The notes: generated from the sequence alone by a model not told the origin. A stretch of DNA of 64,000 nt from an uncultured Prevotellaceae bacterium (GCA_900319385.1 ONOG01000001.1:62001-126000); one strand, 5' to 3'; shown: positions 41,348-49,985, counted from the stretch's first letter. Numbers and translations are program-made.

Positions 41348-43064
41348 CTGTCGCTCCTCCTTTCGTCTGTGTTTCGTATATCTCGCGGTAAATCTCGCTC
41401 TGCTCGAGCAGTTGCTGGTGCGTGCCGACGGCGGCGATGCGGCCTCCGTCCATCACGACGATGCGGTCGGCATCCCGAACGCTCTGAATGCGCTGTGCCA
41501 CGATGAGCTTCGTTGTCCCTGGCAGGGTGCTGCGCAGACCTTGGCGGATCCGTGCGTCGGTGGCTGTGTCGCAGGCACTGGTCGAGTCGTCCAGGATCAG
41601 AATCTTCGGGCGTCGCAACAGGGCACGCGCAATGCACAGTCGCTGTCGCTGCCCGCCGCTGACGTTGGTGCCTCCCTGTTCGATGAGCGTGTCGTACTGC
41701 TGCGGCATCTGACGGATAAATTCGTCGGCCTGTGCCACGCGGCAGGCTTCCTGACACTCCTCCAGCGTGGCGTCCTGTCGTCCCCAGCGAAGGTTGTCGA
41801 GGATGGTGCCGCTGAACAGCTGGTTCTGTTGCAGCACCACGGCGACCTCGCGGCGCAGCACATCGACATCGTAGCGGCGCACGTCCACACCGCCCACCGC
41901 CACGCAGCCTTCGCCCACGTCGTACAGGCGGCTGACCAGACTGCACAGCGTCGATTTGCCACTGCCCGTGCCGCCGATCACACCCAGCGTTTCGCCGCTG
42001 CCGATGCTGAGGTTGATGTCCGTGATGGCGGCCTCCGGACCGTAGCCGAAGGTCACATGGCGAAACTCCACGCTGCCGTCCTTCACTTCCTGCACTGCGT
42101 CGGCGGGCGACGTGATGTCCGCCCGTTCGTCGATCACTTCCGTCACACGTCTGCCGCTGGCGGCGCTCATCGTCAGTGTGACGAAGATCATCGAGAGCAT
42201 CATCAGCGACATCAGGATGCTCATGACGTAGGCAAACAGGCTGGTCAGCTGCCCAGTCGTCAGCTGTCCACCCACGATCTGACGGGCACCGAACCACGAA
42301 AGGGCGATGATGCAACCATAGACCACGAGCATCATCACGGGGTGGTTGATGGCTTGGAGGCTCTCCGTGCGGACAAACAGGCGGTAGAGCGCACGTGCGG
42401 CACGTTGGAACTTCTCGCTCTCAAACTCCTCGCGCACGAAGGCCTTCACCACACGGATGGCCTGCACATTTTCCTGCACCGACGTGTTCAGTGCGTCGTA
42501 GCGCTCGAACACTTGCGCAAAAAGCCGCACCGTGCGGCTCAGGATGAGGTAGAGGCTGAGGCTCAGCACCACGAGTGCCACGGCAAAAATCGTGCTCATC
42601 TGCCAGTTGATGAACACGCACATGAGCACGGAGAAAATCAGATTGAGCGGAGCACGCACCGACACGCGGAGCAGTTGCTGGTAGGCATTCTGCAGATTGC
42701 TGACGTCGGTGGTCATGCGGGTGACCAGGCCGGCTGCGGTGAAGCGGTCGATGTTGCTGAACGAAAATGTCTGGATGTTGCGAAACATCGCCTGCCGGAC
42801 GTTGAAGGCAAAGCCGGTCGAGGCGAGGGCGGCGAAGCGTCCCGCCAGCACGCCGAAGAGCATGGAGCACGCTGCCATCAGCAGCATCAGCGCGCCGTAG
42901 CGCACGACGTCGGGCAGGCTGCCGGCCATGATGCCGCGGTCGATGATCCACGAAGTGGCGTATGGAATCAGTACGCCCATCACCACCTCGAGTGCAGTGA
43001 ACAGTGGGGTGAGGAGCGATGCGGTGCGAAAGCGACCGACGTGGTGCAGAAGGGTCTTGAACAT
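41331..43064 (-). CDS. ABC transporter, exporter fold, degenerate half (permease+ATPase)
   Basis: 577 residues: six membrane helices, then a nucleotide-binding domain with Walker A 'GGTGSGKST' and signature 'VSGGQRQRL', but Walker B reads 'LILDDSTSACD' (Asp replaces the catalytic Glu) and the switch reads 'IVAQRI' (Gln replaces His). The same two changes mark the degenerate site of heterodimeric exporters such as TM287/288. With the downstream gene it should form one asymmetric transporter. It begins 5 nt after the TonB receptor stop, so the three genes are one operon. Confidence 0.92.
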   Translation of the reverse strand: MFKTLLHHVGRFRTASLLTPLFTALEVVMGVLIPYATSWIIDRGIMAGSLPDVVRYGALMLLMAACSMLFGVLAGRFAALASTGFAFNVRQAMFRNIQTFSFSNIDRFTAAGLVTRMTTDVSNLQNAYQQLLRVSVRAPLNLIFSVLMCVFINWQMSTIFAVALVVLSLSLYLILSRTVRLFAQVFERYDALNTSVQENVQAIRVVKAFVREEFESEKFQRAARALYRLFVRTESLQAINHPVMMLVVYGCIIALSWFGARQIVGGQLTTGQLTSLFAYVMSILMSLMMLSMIFVTLTMSAASGRRVTEVIDERADITSPADAVQEVKDGSVEFRHVTFGYGPEAAITDINLSIGSGETLGVIGGTGSGKSTLCSLVSRLYDVGEGCVAVGGVDVRRYDVDVLRREVAVVLQQNQLFSGTILDNLRWGRQDATLEECQEACRVAQADEFIRQMPQQYDTLIEQGGTNVSGGQRQRLCIARALLRRPKILILDDSTSACDTATDARIRQGLRSTLPGTTKLIVAQRIQSVRDADRIVVMDGGRIAAVGTHQQLLEQSEIYREIYETQTKGGATDARRS

Positions 43065-43069
43065 ACGGC

Positions 43070-45499
43070 TCAGAACGTATAGCTGACGTCCACACCAGCC
43101 TGCACCGGCATGGCGCGCTGGCCGAAGAAGGTGTTCGTCTGGCCGTAGCGGAAGCCGAAGCTGTTGTAGCGGGTGTTGGTGAGGTTACGTCCCCACAGGC
43201 TCACCTTCATGTTGCGCAGGTGGAAGTCGGCGTGTGCGCCGAGCGTGGCGTAGAAGTTCTGCGCGTAGTCGTTGCTCACGTCCCAGTAGGTGCGTCCCAG
43301 TGCCGACATGTTGGCACCGACGACGATGGCGTTGAGGACCGAGTTTCCGAGGTCGAAACGATAGTCGGCACTGGCACTGAGGGTGTGCTGCGGGATGTAG
43401 GGGACATACTTGTCCTTGTAGCTCACCGTCACGCCGTCCACCTCGTCGTCGTATTCCTTGAACACGGCGTGTGTGTAGCCGTAGCCCAGGCCGTAGCTGA
43501 GGCGGTTGTCCAGTGCACGTCCGCGCAGAGCGAGCTCTACGCCGCAGCTGAAGCTCTTTCCGGCGTTTTCCATCGTGCGTCCGTAGCCGTGGCTGCCCGC
43601 CATGACGGAGAGCTGTTGGTTGCGTATCTGGATGTAGTAGGTCGAAAGGTCGAGCTGCAGGGCGCCGTCGGCGAGGTTGAGGTGTGTGCCCAGTTCGTAG
43701 TTCCACGACGTTTCGGGCTTGTACTGGATGGTGTTGAGAATGTTCTCGTAGTCGGCCTCGCTGTGGGGAATGTCATAGCTGCCGCCACGCACTTTGCCGC
43801 TGTTGTTTCGCAGTTCGGTCTCGAACACGTCGGCAAAGCCCTGGAAGTTGTAGCCACCCGCGCGATAGCCTTTGCTGAAGGTGGCGTAGATGTTGGAACC
43901 GTTGTCGTCGATCTCGTAGGTCAGCCCCACCTTGGGCAGGAGCTGGTGGTAGGTGTCGGAGGCGGCGTGTGCGAGCGACGAGGAGAGCACGTTCGTCGCG
44001 TCGGTGCCGAACACGTGGGCTGTGATCGAGAGGGCGGCGTCGGTGGTGTAGTCAATCTTCTGATAGCTGAGGTCGTAGCGCAGTCCGAGGGTGGCGGTGA
44101 GGCGGTCGGTGAGCTTCAGGCTGCTCTGGTGGAACAGTCCGAAGTTGGTCTGCGGCAGACGGAAACGCCCTGGCACGTGCAGTTCGGCGGGGTCCATCGT
44201 CGCACCGCCTGCGGCTTCGATGGCAGCAGGAGCCGCAGCGGCAGCGGCAGCCATGGCAGCGGCTTCGGGCACGCCGCGCTCCATCATCTGTGCGGCGATG
44301 CGCTGGGTGAAGCTGTTCAGGATGGCGTCGTACTGTGCTTTGGCGATGGGCGCCGAGATCATGGTGCCATAGTCGCGGCCGAAGTCCACCGGAGCAGTGT
44401 TGGTGGTCCAGCGCTGCGAGAAGAAGGCGCCGGTGGTCCACTGCCAGCGTCCCTCGGTGTTGCGGCTGAAGGTCAGTTCCTCGGTCAGCGCATTCTGGTT
44501 CTGGCGCTGGCGCATGGTGTTGAAGTCGCGGGGCGTGTAGTCAATGTCCATCAGCATGTTGTCGTGCAGGTGCTGGTAGGAGGTGGTTGACTGGATGTCG
44601 AAGCCTTCGGCGCGGTAGCGCAGTGTGAATGCCGTGTTGAGCATGTTGCGACGATAGTTGCCCTGGACGTCGGTCGAGGGCGATTCAGCCGGACCGTAGA
44701 GCGAGGTGAGCTGTCCGTAGGGGAATCCGTTCTGCACCGTGTGCTGGAAGTCGGCGAGCAGGTCGAGCGACAGGCGTGCGGTGGGCTGATAGACCATGCG
44801 CAGGCGTCCGCCCAGTTCACCCCGCTTGTCCGCCCGTTCGCCGGTGGTCAGGTTGCGCAGGAAACCGTTGCTCTGCTCGCGGTAGAGCGCCACGCCGAGC
44901 CCGAACTTGTCGCTCAGTCGGGTGTTGGCCGACGCCTCGACCATGTTGTATCCGTGCGTACCGAAGCTGGCGCGTACGTTGTATCGGTCGCCGTTCATGG
45001 GGTTGGCGGTGTAGAGGCGCACCAGTCCGCCCTCGGCGTTCATGCCGTAGAGCGTGCCCTGGGGTCCGCGCAGGATATCGATGCGGTCCACTTCGTAGAG
45101 GTGGAAATTGTACTGGCTGCTGCTGACGAGCGGCATTCCATCGACATACATGCCCACCGCCGATGCGCCCGTGCGGGAGCCGATGCCGCGCACATAGACC
45201 GACGAGGTGTAGCGCGAGCCGTAGTCGGGCATGGTGAACGAGGGGACGTAGCCGGAGAGCTCGCGCAGGTCGCGTGCACCGAGGCTGAGCATCTCCTGGT
45301 GTGAGAAGAGCGTGCTGCTGAGCGGCTGTCGGCGCAGTCGCAGCTGGTCTTTCGGCTCTGCGACGATGACCACGGCATCGAGGTCGTAGATACGGCTTGT
45401 GTCGGCGACCGCTACGCCGTTGTTACCCCCGACGGGGTCGGTGCCGGCCTGTGCGGTCAATGCAGCCATGAAGGCCGCAACGATGAGGATTTGTTTCAT
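43070..45499 (-). CDS. TonB-dependent outer membrane receptor (siderophore/iron-complex type)
   Basis: 809 residues. Signal peptide 1-18 ('LTAQA'); candidate TonB box 'DLDAVVIVAE' near 40-49; plug domain with 'SSVYVRGIGSRTGASAVGMYVDGMPL' and 'IDILRGPQGTLYG', typical of FecA/FepA-like receptors (and not SusC-like, as no carboxypeptidase-D module is present); then a 22-strand barrel ending 'GVDVSYTF'. Residues about 410-431 are an Ala-rich insert in an extracellular loop. First gene of an operon with two exporter-fold ABC halves. The ligand is not determinable. Confidence 0.92.
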   Translation of the reverse strand: MKQILIVAAFMAALTAQAGTDPVGGNNGVAVADTSRIYDLDAVVIVAEPKDQLRLRRQPLSSTLFSHQEMLSLGARDLRELSGYVPSFTMPDYGSRYTSSVYVRGIGSRTGASAVGMYVDGMPLVSSSQYNFHLYEVDRIDILRGPQGTLYGMNAEGGLVRLYTANPMNGDRYNVRASFGTHGYNMVEASANTRLSDKFGLGVALYREQSNGFLRNLTTGERADKRGELGGRLRMVYQPTARLSLDLLADFQHTVQNGFPYGQLTSLYGPAESPSTDVQGNYRRNMLNTAFTLRYRAEGFDIQSTTSYQHLHDNMLMDIDYTPRDFNTMRQRQNQNALTEELTFSRNTEGRWQWTTGAFFSQRWTTNTAPVDFGRDYGTMISAPIAKAQYDAILNSFTQRIAAQMMERGVPEAAAMAAAAAAAPAAIEAAGGATMDPAELHVPGRFRLPQTNFGLFHQSSLKLTDRLTATLGLRYDLSYQKIDYTTDAALSITAHVFGTDATNVLSSSLAHAASDTYHQLLPKVGLTYEIDDNGSNIYATFSKGYRAGGYNFQGFADVFETELRNNSGKVRGGSYDIPHSEADYENILNTIQYKPETSWNYELGTHLNLADGALQLDLSTYYIQIRNQQLSVMAGSHGYGRTMENAGKSFSCGVELALRGRALDNRLSYGLGYGYTHAVFKEYDDEVDGVTVSYKDKYVPYIPQHTLSASADYRFDLGNSVLNAIVVGANMSALGRTYWDVSNDYAQNFYATLGAHADFHLRNMKVSLWGRNLTNTRYNSFGFRYGQTNTFFGQRAMPVQAGVDVSYTF

Positions 45500-45529
45500 A
45501 GAGTCTTTCTACCTTTTGAATTTCGGCTG

Positions 45530-45537
45530 CAAAGTTA
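45530..45537 (-). promoter_or_regulatory. -7 promoter box of the TonB receptor/ABC operon
   Basis: Minus-strand TAACTTTG, 31 nt before the start. I see no Fur-like palindrome beside it. Confidence 0.65.
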
Positions 45538-45655
45538 CGACATTTCGCGCACGCGTGCAATCCTTATTTATAATGATTTTGCTGTCCGTGAGCCGCGGAA
45601 CAAAGTAGGGTGGAGGGCCGCGGAAAGTCGGACCTGCCGCGGAGGAAACACGAAC

Positions 45656-45770
45656 GGTGCGCCGAACAAACTCAAAATATCAATGATATTTGTAGAAATA
45701 TCAATGGAATTTGTAGAAATATCAATGGAATTTTTGAAAATATCAGTGATATTTTGACTTCTTTCCGCAG
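45656..45770. repeat. Element C: four 21-bp units with partly diverged arms
   Basis: Units at 45675-45695, 45696-45716, 45717-45737 and 45738-45758 share AAATATCAATGGAATTT. The outer units are the palindromic form (ATCAATGATAT and ATCAGTGATAT), the inner two the GGAATT form, exactly as in element B. The arms (GCGCCGAACAAACTC on the left, GCGGAAAGAAGTC as reverse complement of the right) match less well than in A and B. Confidence 0.88.
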
Positions 45771-45964
45771 TATGGCCCGCTTTGCACTGCGAACGGAGGC
45801 AGTTCCGTCGGCGCTACGCCGCAGTTCCGTCGGCGCTTGGCTGGAGCAGAGACGGCGCTTGGCTGGAGCGGAGGCGGCGCTTGGCTGGAGCAGAGACGGC
45901 GCTTCGCTTGACCGCAGTCGGCGCATGACCCGACCGCCGGCGGTGCTCAGTTTTTTGCTCATGC
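45767..45964. repeat. 22-bp GC-rich tandem array, right arm of element C
   Basis: Register starts at 45767, 45789, 45811, 45833, 45855, 45877, 45899, 45921 and 45943, all 22 bp apart. The central units (GCGCTTGGCTGGAGCAGAGA and variants) are near-identical. No ORF here is believable, although all frames stay open because the units lack stops. Confidence 0.9.
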
Positions 45965-46011
45965 ACAGGGAGATAATCGCCAAAGCATTTGGCAGTTTCA
46001 TTTTATTGTTG

Positions 46012-46019
46012 TATCTTTG
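46012..46019 (+). promoter_or_regulatory. Promoter of the tat operon
   Basis: TATCTTTG, 44 nt before the tatA start, with TTTG at 45988-45991, 20 nt upstream, as -33 box. Among the best promoter matches in the window. Confidence 0.75.
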
Positions 46020-46063
46020 CCACCTCATCACTCAATCAAAATCACCCTAACGAAACACACACC

Positions 46064-46258
46064 ATGCACTTAGGACTTTGGGAAATTGTACTGATCGCCC
46101 TTGTCGTGCTTCTGCTCTTCGGAGGCAAGAAAATCCCTGAACTGATGAAGGGACTGGGCAAAGGCGTCAAGAGCTTTAAGGACGGCGTGAACGGCCTGGA
46201 GGACGACAAACCGTCGGGCGACAAACCGGCCTCTGCCGACGAAAAGACGGCTCCGTGA
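46064..46258 (+). CDS. tatA: Sec-independent translocase subunit TatA
   Basis: 64 residues from '[21 protein letters not shown]' (ATG at 46064; upstream in-frame codons cross the promoter). One membrane helix, the conserved 'FGGKKIPEL' hinge, an amphipathic helix '[16 protein letters not shown]' and a short acidic tail: a complete, compact TatA. It oligomerises to let folded proteins cross the inner membrane. Its stop TGA overlaps the tatC ATG by one base. Confidence 0.93.
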   Translation: MHLGLWEIVLIALVVLLLFGGKKIPELMKGLGKGVKSFKDGVNGLEDDKPSGDKPASADEKTAP

Positions 46259-46998
46259 TGGAGGGCGAGATGACCTTCTGGGAGCACCTCGACGTGCTTC
46301 GCAGCAGCATCATCCGCATGCTGGTGGCAGCTGTGGCGACGGCTGCCGTCGCCTTCTGCCTGAAGGACTGGCTCTTCGAGTGGGTGCTGGCCCCGTCGCA
46401 GGCGGACTTCTTCCTCTACCGCTGGCTCCACATCGACGCCCAGACGCTGAGGCTCGTCAACACCGAGCTGACCGAACAGTTCATGATCCACTTGCGTGTG
46501 GCGCTCATGGTCGGGCTGCTCATCGCCTCGCCCTACATCCTCTACCTGTTGTATAGGTTCATCTCGCCAGGGCTCTATGAGCGCGAACGGCAGGTAGGCG
46601 TGCGCCTCGTGGTGGCAGCCTATGTGATGTTCCTCGTCGGCGTCGGCGTGTGCTACACACTCGTGTTCCCCGTCAGCGTACAGTTTTTAGGAAACTACAG
46701 CGTCAGTCAGGACGTGCAGAACATGCTCACCATCACCAGCTACGTCGATACGCTACTGATGCTCAGCCTCGTTTTCGGCATCGTCTTCGAACTGCCCGTG
46801 CTGGCCTGGCTGCTGGCGAAGGCGGGCATGCTGAAGTCGCAGTGGATGGCGCAATACCGCCGCCACGCCGTCGTCGCCATCCTCATCGTGGCGGCCATCA
46901 TCACTCCCACCGCCGATGCCCTCACGCTGGTCATCGTCGCACTGCCCATCTGGCTGCTCTACGAAGGCAGCATCTTCATCGTTAAAACCACTCAATAA
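46258..46998 (+). CDS. tatC: Sec-independent translocase subunit TatC
   Basis: 246 residues from the ATG at 46258 ('[21 protein letters not shown]'); a GTG one codon earlier is less likely. The cytosolic N-terminus with 'FWEHLDVLR' binds twin-arginine signals; six membrane helices follow, with 'FISPGLYERERQ' and 'FELPVLAWLLAKAGM' as family motifs. No TatB is present, usual for minimal TatAC systems. The next two genes encode proteins carrying twin-arginine motifs. Confidence 0.95.
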   Translation: MEGEMTFWEHLDVLRSSIIRMLVAAVATAAVAFCLKDWLFEWVLAPSQADFFLYRWLHIDAQTLRLVNTELTEQFMIHLRVALMVGLLIASPYILYLLYRFISPGLYERERQVGVRLVVAAYVMFLVGVGVCYTLVFPVSVQFLGNYSVSQDVQNMLTITSYVDTLLMLSLVFGIVFELPVLAWLLAKAGMLKSQWMAQYRRHAVVAILIVAAIITPTADALTLVIVALPIWLLYEGSIFIVKTTQ

Positions 46999-47052
46999 GT
47001 ACCGCTACTGTTTGTTGCGATTCGGTCGCAACACCCCCAATCCTCCCACCCC

Positions 47053-48546
47053 ATGCTCAGAAAAATCCGCACCACACTGGCGATCCTCAGCATCGCCGCC
47101 ATCACCCTCCTGTTTCTCGACTTCACAGGCACGCTCCACCACTGGCTCGGCTGGCTCGCCAAGATTCAGCTACTGCCCGCCGTGCTGGCGATGAACTTCG
47201 TCGTCGTGGCGGTGCTGGTGCTGCTCACGCTGATTTTTGGCCGCATCTACTGCTCTGTCGTCTGCCCCTTGGGCGTGATGCAGGACGTGGTGTCGTGGCT
47301 GCATGGCCGCACGAAGAAGAACCGCTTTTCCTATTCGAAGGAAAAACGTTGGCTGCGCTATGGGGTGCTCGGCGTGTTCATCGTGGCGATGGTGTGCGGC
47401 ATCGGTTCGCTCGTGGCGCTGCTCGCTCCCTACAGCAGCTACGGCCGCATCGTGATGAACCTCGTCCGTCCCCTCTACGAATGGTGCAACAACGGTCTGG
47501 CAGCCGTGGCTGAACACTACGACAGCTATGCTTTCTACACGACCGATGTGTGGATGCGCAGCCTGCCCACCTTCGTCGTCGCAGCCCTCACCCTCGTCGT
47601 GCTCATCGTGCTGGCGTGGCGCGGCGGCCGCACCTACTGCAACACCATCTGCCCCGTCGGCACGGTGCTCTCGCTGCTGGCGCGCTTCTCCTGGCTGAAA
47701 ATCCGTTTCGACGAAGACAAGTGCCGCAACTGCTCGAAGTGTTCGCGCAACTGCAAGGCCGCCTGCATTGACTTCCGCAGCCACACAGTCGATTACAGCC
47801 GCTGTGTTGTCTGTGGCGACTGCATCGGCGACTGCAAGTTCGGAGCCCTTTCTTATTCACATAAAATCAAGTCAAGCCATGCTGCGACCCCGTCGCAGCC
47901 CGACCCCCATCCGACTGATGGTGGCCGCCGCTCGTTCCTCGTCGCCACCGCCGTCGCCACGACGACTGCCGCGCTGGCACAGGAAAAGAAGAAAGTGGAT
48001 GGCGGACTGGCGGTCATCGAGGACAAGCAAGCCCCCGTGCGCACCACGCCGCTCACCCCTGCCGGTTCGCTCAGCGCACGCAACATGGCCACCCGCTGCA
48101 CCGCCTGTCAGCTCTGCGTCAGCGAATGCCCGAACGGCGTGCTGCGCCCCTCGACCGACTTGCTCACCTTCATGCAGCCGACGATGGGCTACGAACGCGG
48201 CCATTGCCGGCCCGAGTGTACCCGCTGTGCCGACGTCTGCCCCACCGGAGCCATCCGACCCATCACCCGTGAAGAGAAGTCGAGCACCCAGATCGGGCAC
48301 GCCGTGTGGGTGCAGGACAACTGCGTCTGCATCACCGACGGCGTGGATTGCGGCAACTGCGAGCGCCACTGCCCGACCGGAGCTATCCAGATGGTGCCGC
48401 TCGACGCTCAGGACGAATATTCACCCTACGTCCCCGCCATCGACGAGAGTCGCTGCATCGGCTGCGGTGCCTGCGAACACCTGTGCCCTGCACGCCCCTT
48501 CAGCGCCATCTATGTCGAAGGACACGAAGTGCATAAAACCATTTAG
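47053..48546 (+). CDS. NapH-NapG-like polyferredoxin fusion with internal twin-arginine motif
   Basis: 497 residues. Residues 1-215 are a NapH/MauN-like membrane part with about five helices and two 'YCxxxCP(L/V)G' motifs. Residues about 225-270 hold cytoplasmic 4Fe-4S motifs ('CRNCSKCSRNCKAAC', 'CVVCGDCIGDC'). Then 'DGGRRSFLVATAVATTTAALAQ' places twin Arg at 292-293 before a hydrophobic stretch. Residues 330-490 carry further 4Fe-4S clusters ('CTACQLCVSECP', 'CTRCADVCP', 'CGNCERHCP', 'CIGCGACEHLCP'), as in periplasmic NapG. It appears to join a quinol-side electron protein to a Tat-exported ferredoxin in one chain. It sits 54 nt after tatC. Confidence 0.85.
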   Translation: MLRKIRTTLAILSIAAITLLFLDFTGTLHHWLGWLAKIQLLPAVLAMNFVVVAVLVLLTLIFGRIYCSVVCPLGVMQDVVSWLHGRTKKNRFSYSKEKRWLRYGVLGVFIVAMVCGIGSLVALLAPYSSYGRIVMNLVRPLYEWCNNGLAAVAEHYDSYAFYTTDVWMRSLPTFVVAALTLVVLIVLAWRGGRTYCNTICPVGTVLSLLARFSWLKIRFDEDKCRNCSKCSRNCKAACIDFRSHTVDYSRCVVCGDCIGDCKFGALSYSHKIKSSHAATPSQPDPHPTDGGRRSFLVATAVATTTAALAQEKKKVDGGLAVIEDKQAPVRTTPLTPAGSLSARNMATRCTACQLCVSECPNGVLRPSTDLLTFMQPTMGYERGHCRPECTRCADVCPTGAIRPITREEKSSTQIGHAVWVQDNCVCITDGVDCGNCERHCPTGAIQMVPLDAQDEYSPYVPAIDESRCIGCGACEHLCPARPFSAIYVEGHEVHKTI

Positions 48547-48549
48547 CGT

Positions 48550-49947
48550 ATGAAAGAACGTAACATAAGCCGCCGTAGTTTCCTGAAACGTCTGGGCGGA
48601 GGTGCCGTCGCCACCTCTGCACTGCTCGCTGCCTGCAAGGGTGGTGCGTCGCAGCCGACCTCGCCCGCCGAACCTCCGGCCGAGGGCATGACGATGCGTG
48701 TCAACCCCAACACGGGCGACCGCGTCTCGCTGCTCGGCTACGGCATGATGCGACTGCCCGAAGTGCAGGGACAGAAACTGAAGGAAGGGCAGGAACCCGA
48801 CTTCGACCAGGATATGATCAACCGCCAGGTGGATTACGCCATAGCGCACGGCGTCAACTACTTCGACACCAGTCCCGCCTATTGCCGCGGCTTGAGCGAA
48901 CGCTGCACCGGCATCGCCCTCGCCCGACATCCGCGCGACACGTACTACATCGCCACGAAGCTCAGCAATTTCGCCCCCGACACATGGCCCGCCGCTGCGT
49001 CGAAAAAGATGTTCGAAACCTCGCTCCGCGAACTGCAGGTGGACTACGTGGACTACCTGCTGCTGCACGGCGTGGGCATGGGCGGTATGGACGACCTGCA
49101 CCGACGCTACCTCGACAACGGCATCCTGGACTGGCTCGTGGAACAGAAAACGGCGGGGCGCATCCGCAACCTCGGCTTCTCCTACCATGGCGACGTCGCT
49201 GTGTTCGACACCCTGCTGCAGTGGCACGACGAAGGGCGCTACCATTGGGATTTCGTGCAAGTGGAACTGAACTACCTCGACTGGGAATATGCCAACGAAA
49301 TCAATGAGAGCAACACCGACGCCGTGTACCTGTACGGCGAACTGCACAAGCGCGGCATTCCCGCCGTCATTATGGAGCCTCTGCTGGGCGGACGCCTGGC
49401 CAACGTGCCCGAAAACGTGGTCGCCAAGATGAAGAGCCGCGACGCGCAGGCCAGTGTGGCGTCGTGGGCATTCCGCTTTGCCGGAACGCCCGAGGGCGTA
49501 CTCACCGTTCTCAGTGGCATGACCTACATGGAGCACCTGCGCGACAACCTGCGTACCTATATGCCGCTGAAGCCCCTCAGCGAGGAGGAAAAGGAGTTTC
49601 TCTACGAGGTGGCGGACGACATCTTCAATCTGAACACCATTCCCTGCAACGACTGTAAGTACTGTATGCCCTGTCCCTACGGACTCAACATCCCCGCCAT
49701 CTTCGTCCACTACAACAAGTGCATCAAGGAAGGGAATATCCCCAACGAACGTATGGACGAGGAGTATTGGCGGCAGCGCCGTGCTTTCCTCGTGGGCTAC
49801 GACCGCTCGGTGCCCCGTCTGCGCCAGGCCGATCACTGCATCGGCTGCGGCGAATGTGTGTCGCACTGTCCGCAAGGCATCGACATCCCTGCCGAAATGC
49901 AGCGCATCGACGAGTTTGTCGAGGAACTTAAAAGAAGTGAAAAGTGA
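48550..49947 (+). CDS. Tat-exported aldo/keto reductase with C-terminal 4Fe-4S domain
   Basis: 465 residues. The signal 'ISRRSFLKRLGGGAVATSALLAAC' (split here: twin-arginine 'SRRSFLK' and lipobox 'LLAAC') predicts a Tat-exported lipoprotein. The barrel is the aldo/keto reductase family ('GYGMMRLPEV', 'FDTSPAYCRGLSE', 'IATKLSNF', 'DYLLLHGVG'). The tail carries two cluster motifs, 'CNDCKYCMPCPYG' and 'CIGCGECVSHCPQG'. An NADPH-type fold outside the cytoplasm with iron-sulfur clusters suggests electrons come from the preceding polyferredoxin. Its start is 3 nt after that gene. The last residues 'RSEK' and the stop are encoded by the following heptamer repeat. Confidence 0.9.
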   Translation: MKERNISRRSFLKRLGGGAVATSALLAACKGGASQPTSPAEPPAEGMTMRVNPNTGDRVSLLGYGMMRLPEVQGQKLKEGQEPDFDQDMINRQVDYAIAHGVNYFDTSPAYCRGLSERCTGIALARHPRDTYYIATKLSNFAPDTWPAAASKKMFETSLRELQVDYVDYLLLHGVGMGGMDDLHRRYLDNGILDWLVEQKTAGRIRNLGFSYHGDVAVFDTLLQWHDEGRYHWDFVQVELNYLDWEYANEINESNTDAVYLYGELHKRGIPAVIMEPLLGGRLANVPENVVAKMKSRDAQASVASWAFRFAGTPEGVLTVLSGMTYMEHLRDNLRTYMPLKPLSEEEKEFLYEVADDIFNLNTIPCNDCKYCMPCPYGLNIPAIFVHYNKCIKEGNIPNERMDEEYWRQRRAFLVGYDRSVPRLRQADHCIGCGECVSHCPQGIDIPAEMQRIDEFVEELKRSEK

Positions 49948-49985
49948 AAAGTGAAGAGTGAAGAGTGAAAAGTGAAGAGTGAAAA
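49933..49985. repeat. GTGAAAA heptamer array overlapping a stop codon
   Basis: Seven 7-bp units GTGAAAA/GTGAAGA beginning inside the aldo/keto reductase gene, whose TGA stop lies within the first unit, and ending at the next gene's first ATG. Confidence 0.85.

Noticed and set aside
45610..46050. 146-codon plus-strand frame across element C
   Set aside because: Made wholly of 21- and 22-bp repeat units and running through the tatA promoter; no conserved motif.
46255..46257. GTG start for tatC
   Set aside because: The ATG three bases on gives the normal short N-terminus and overlaps the tatA stop by one base.
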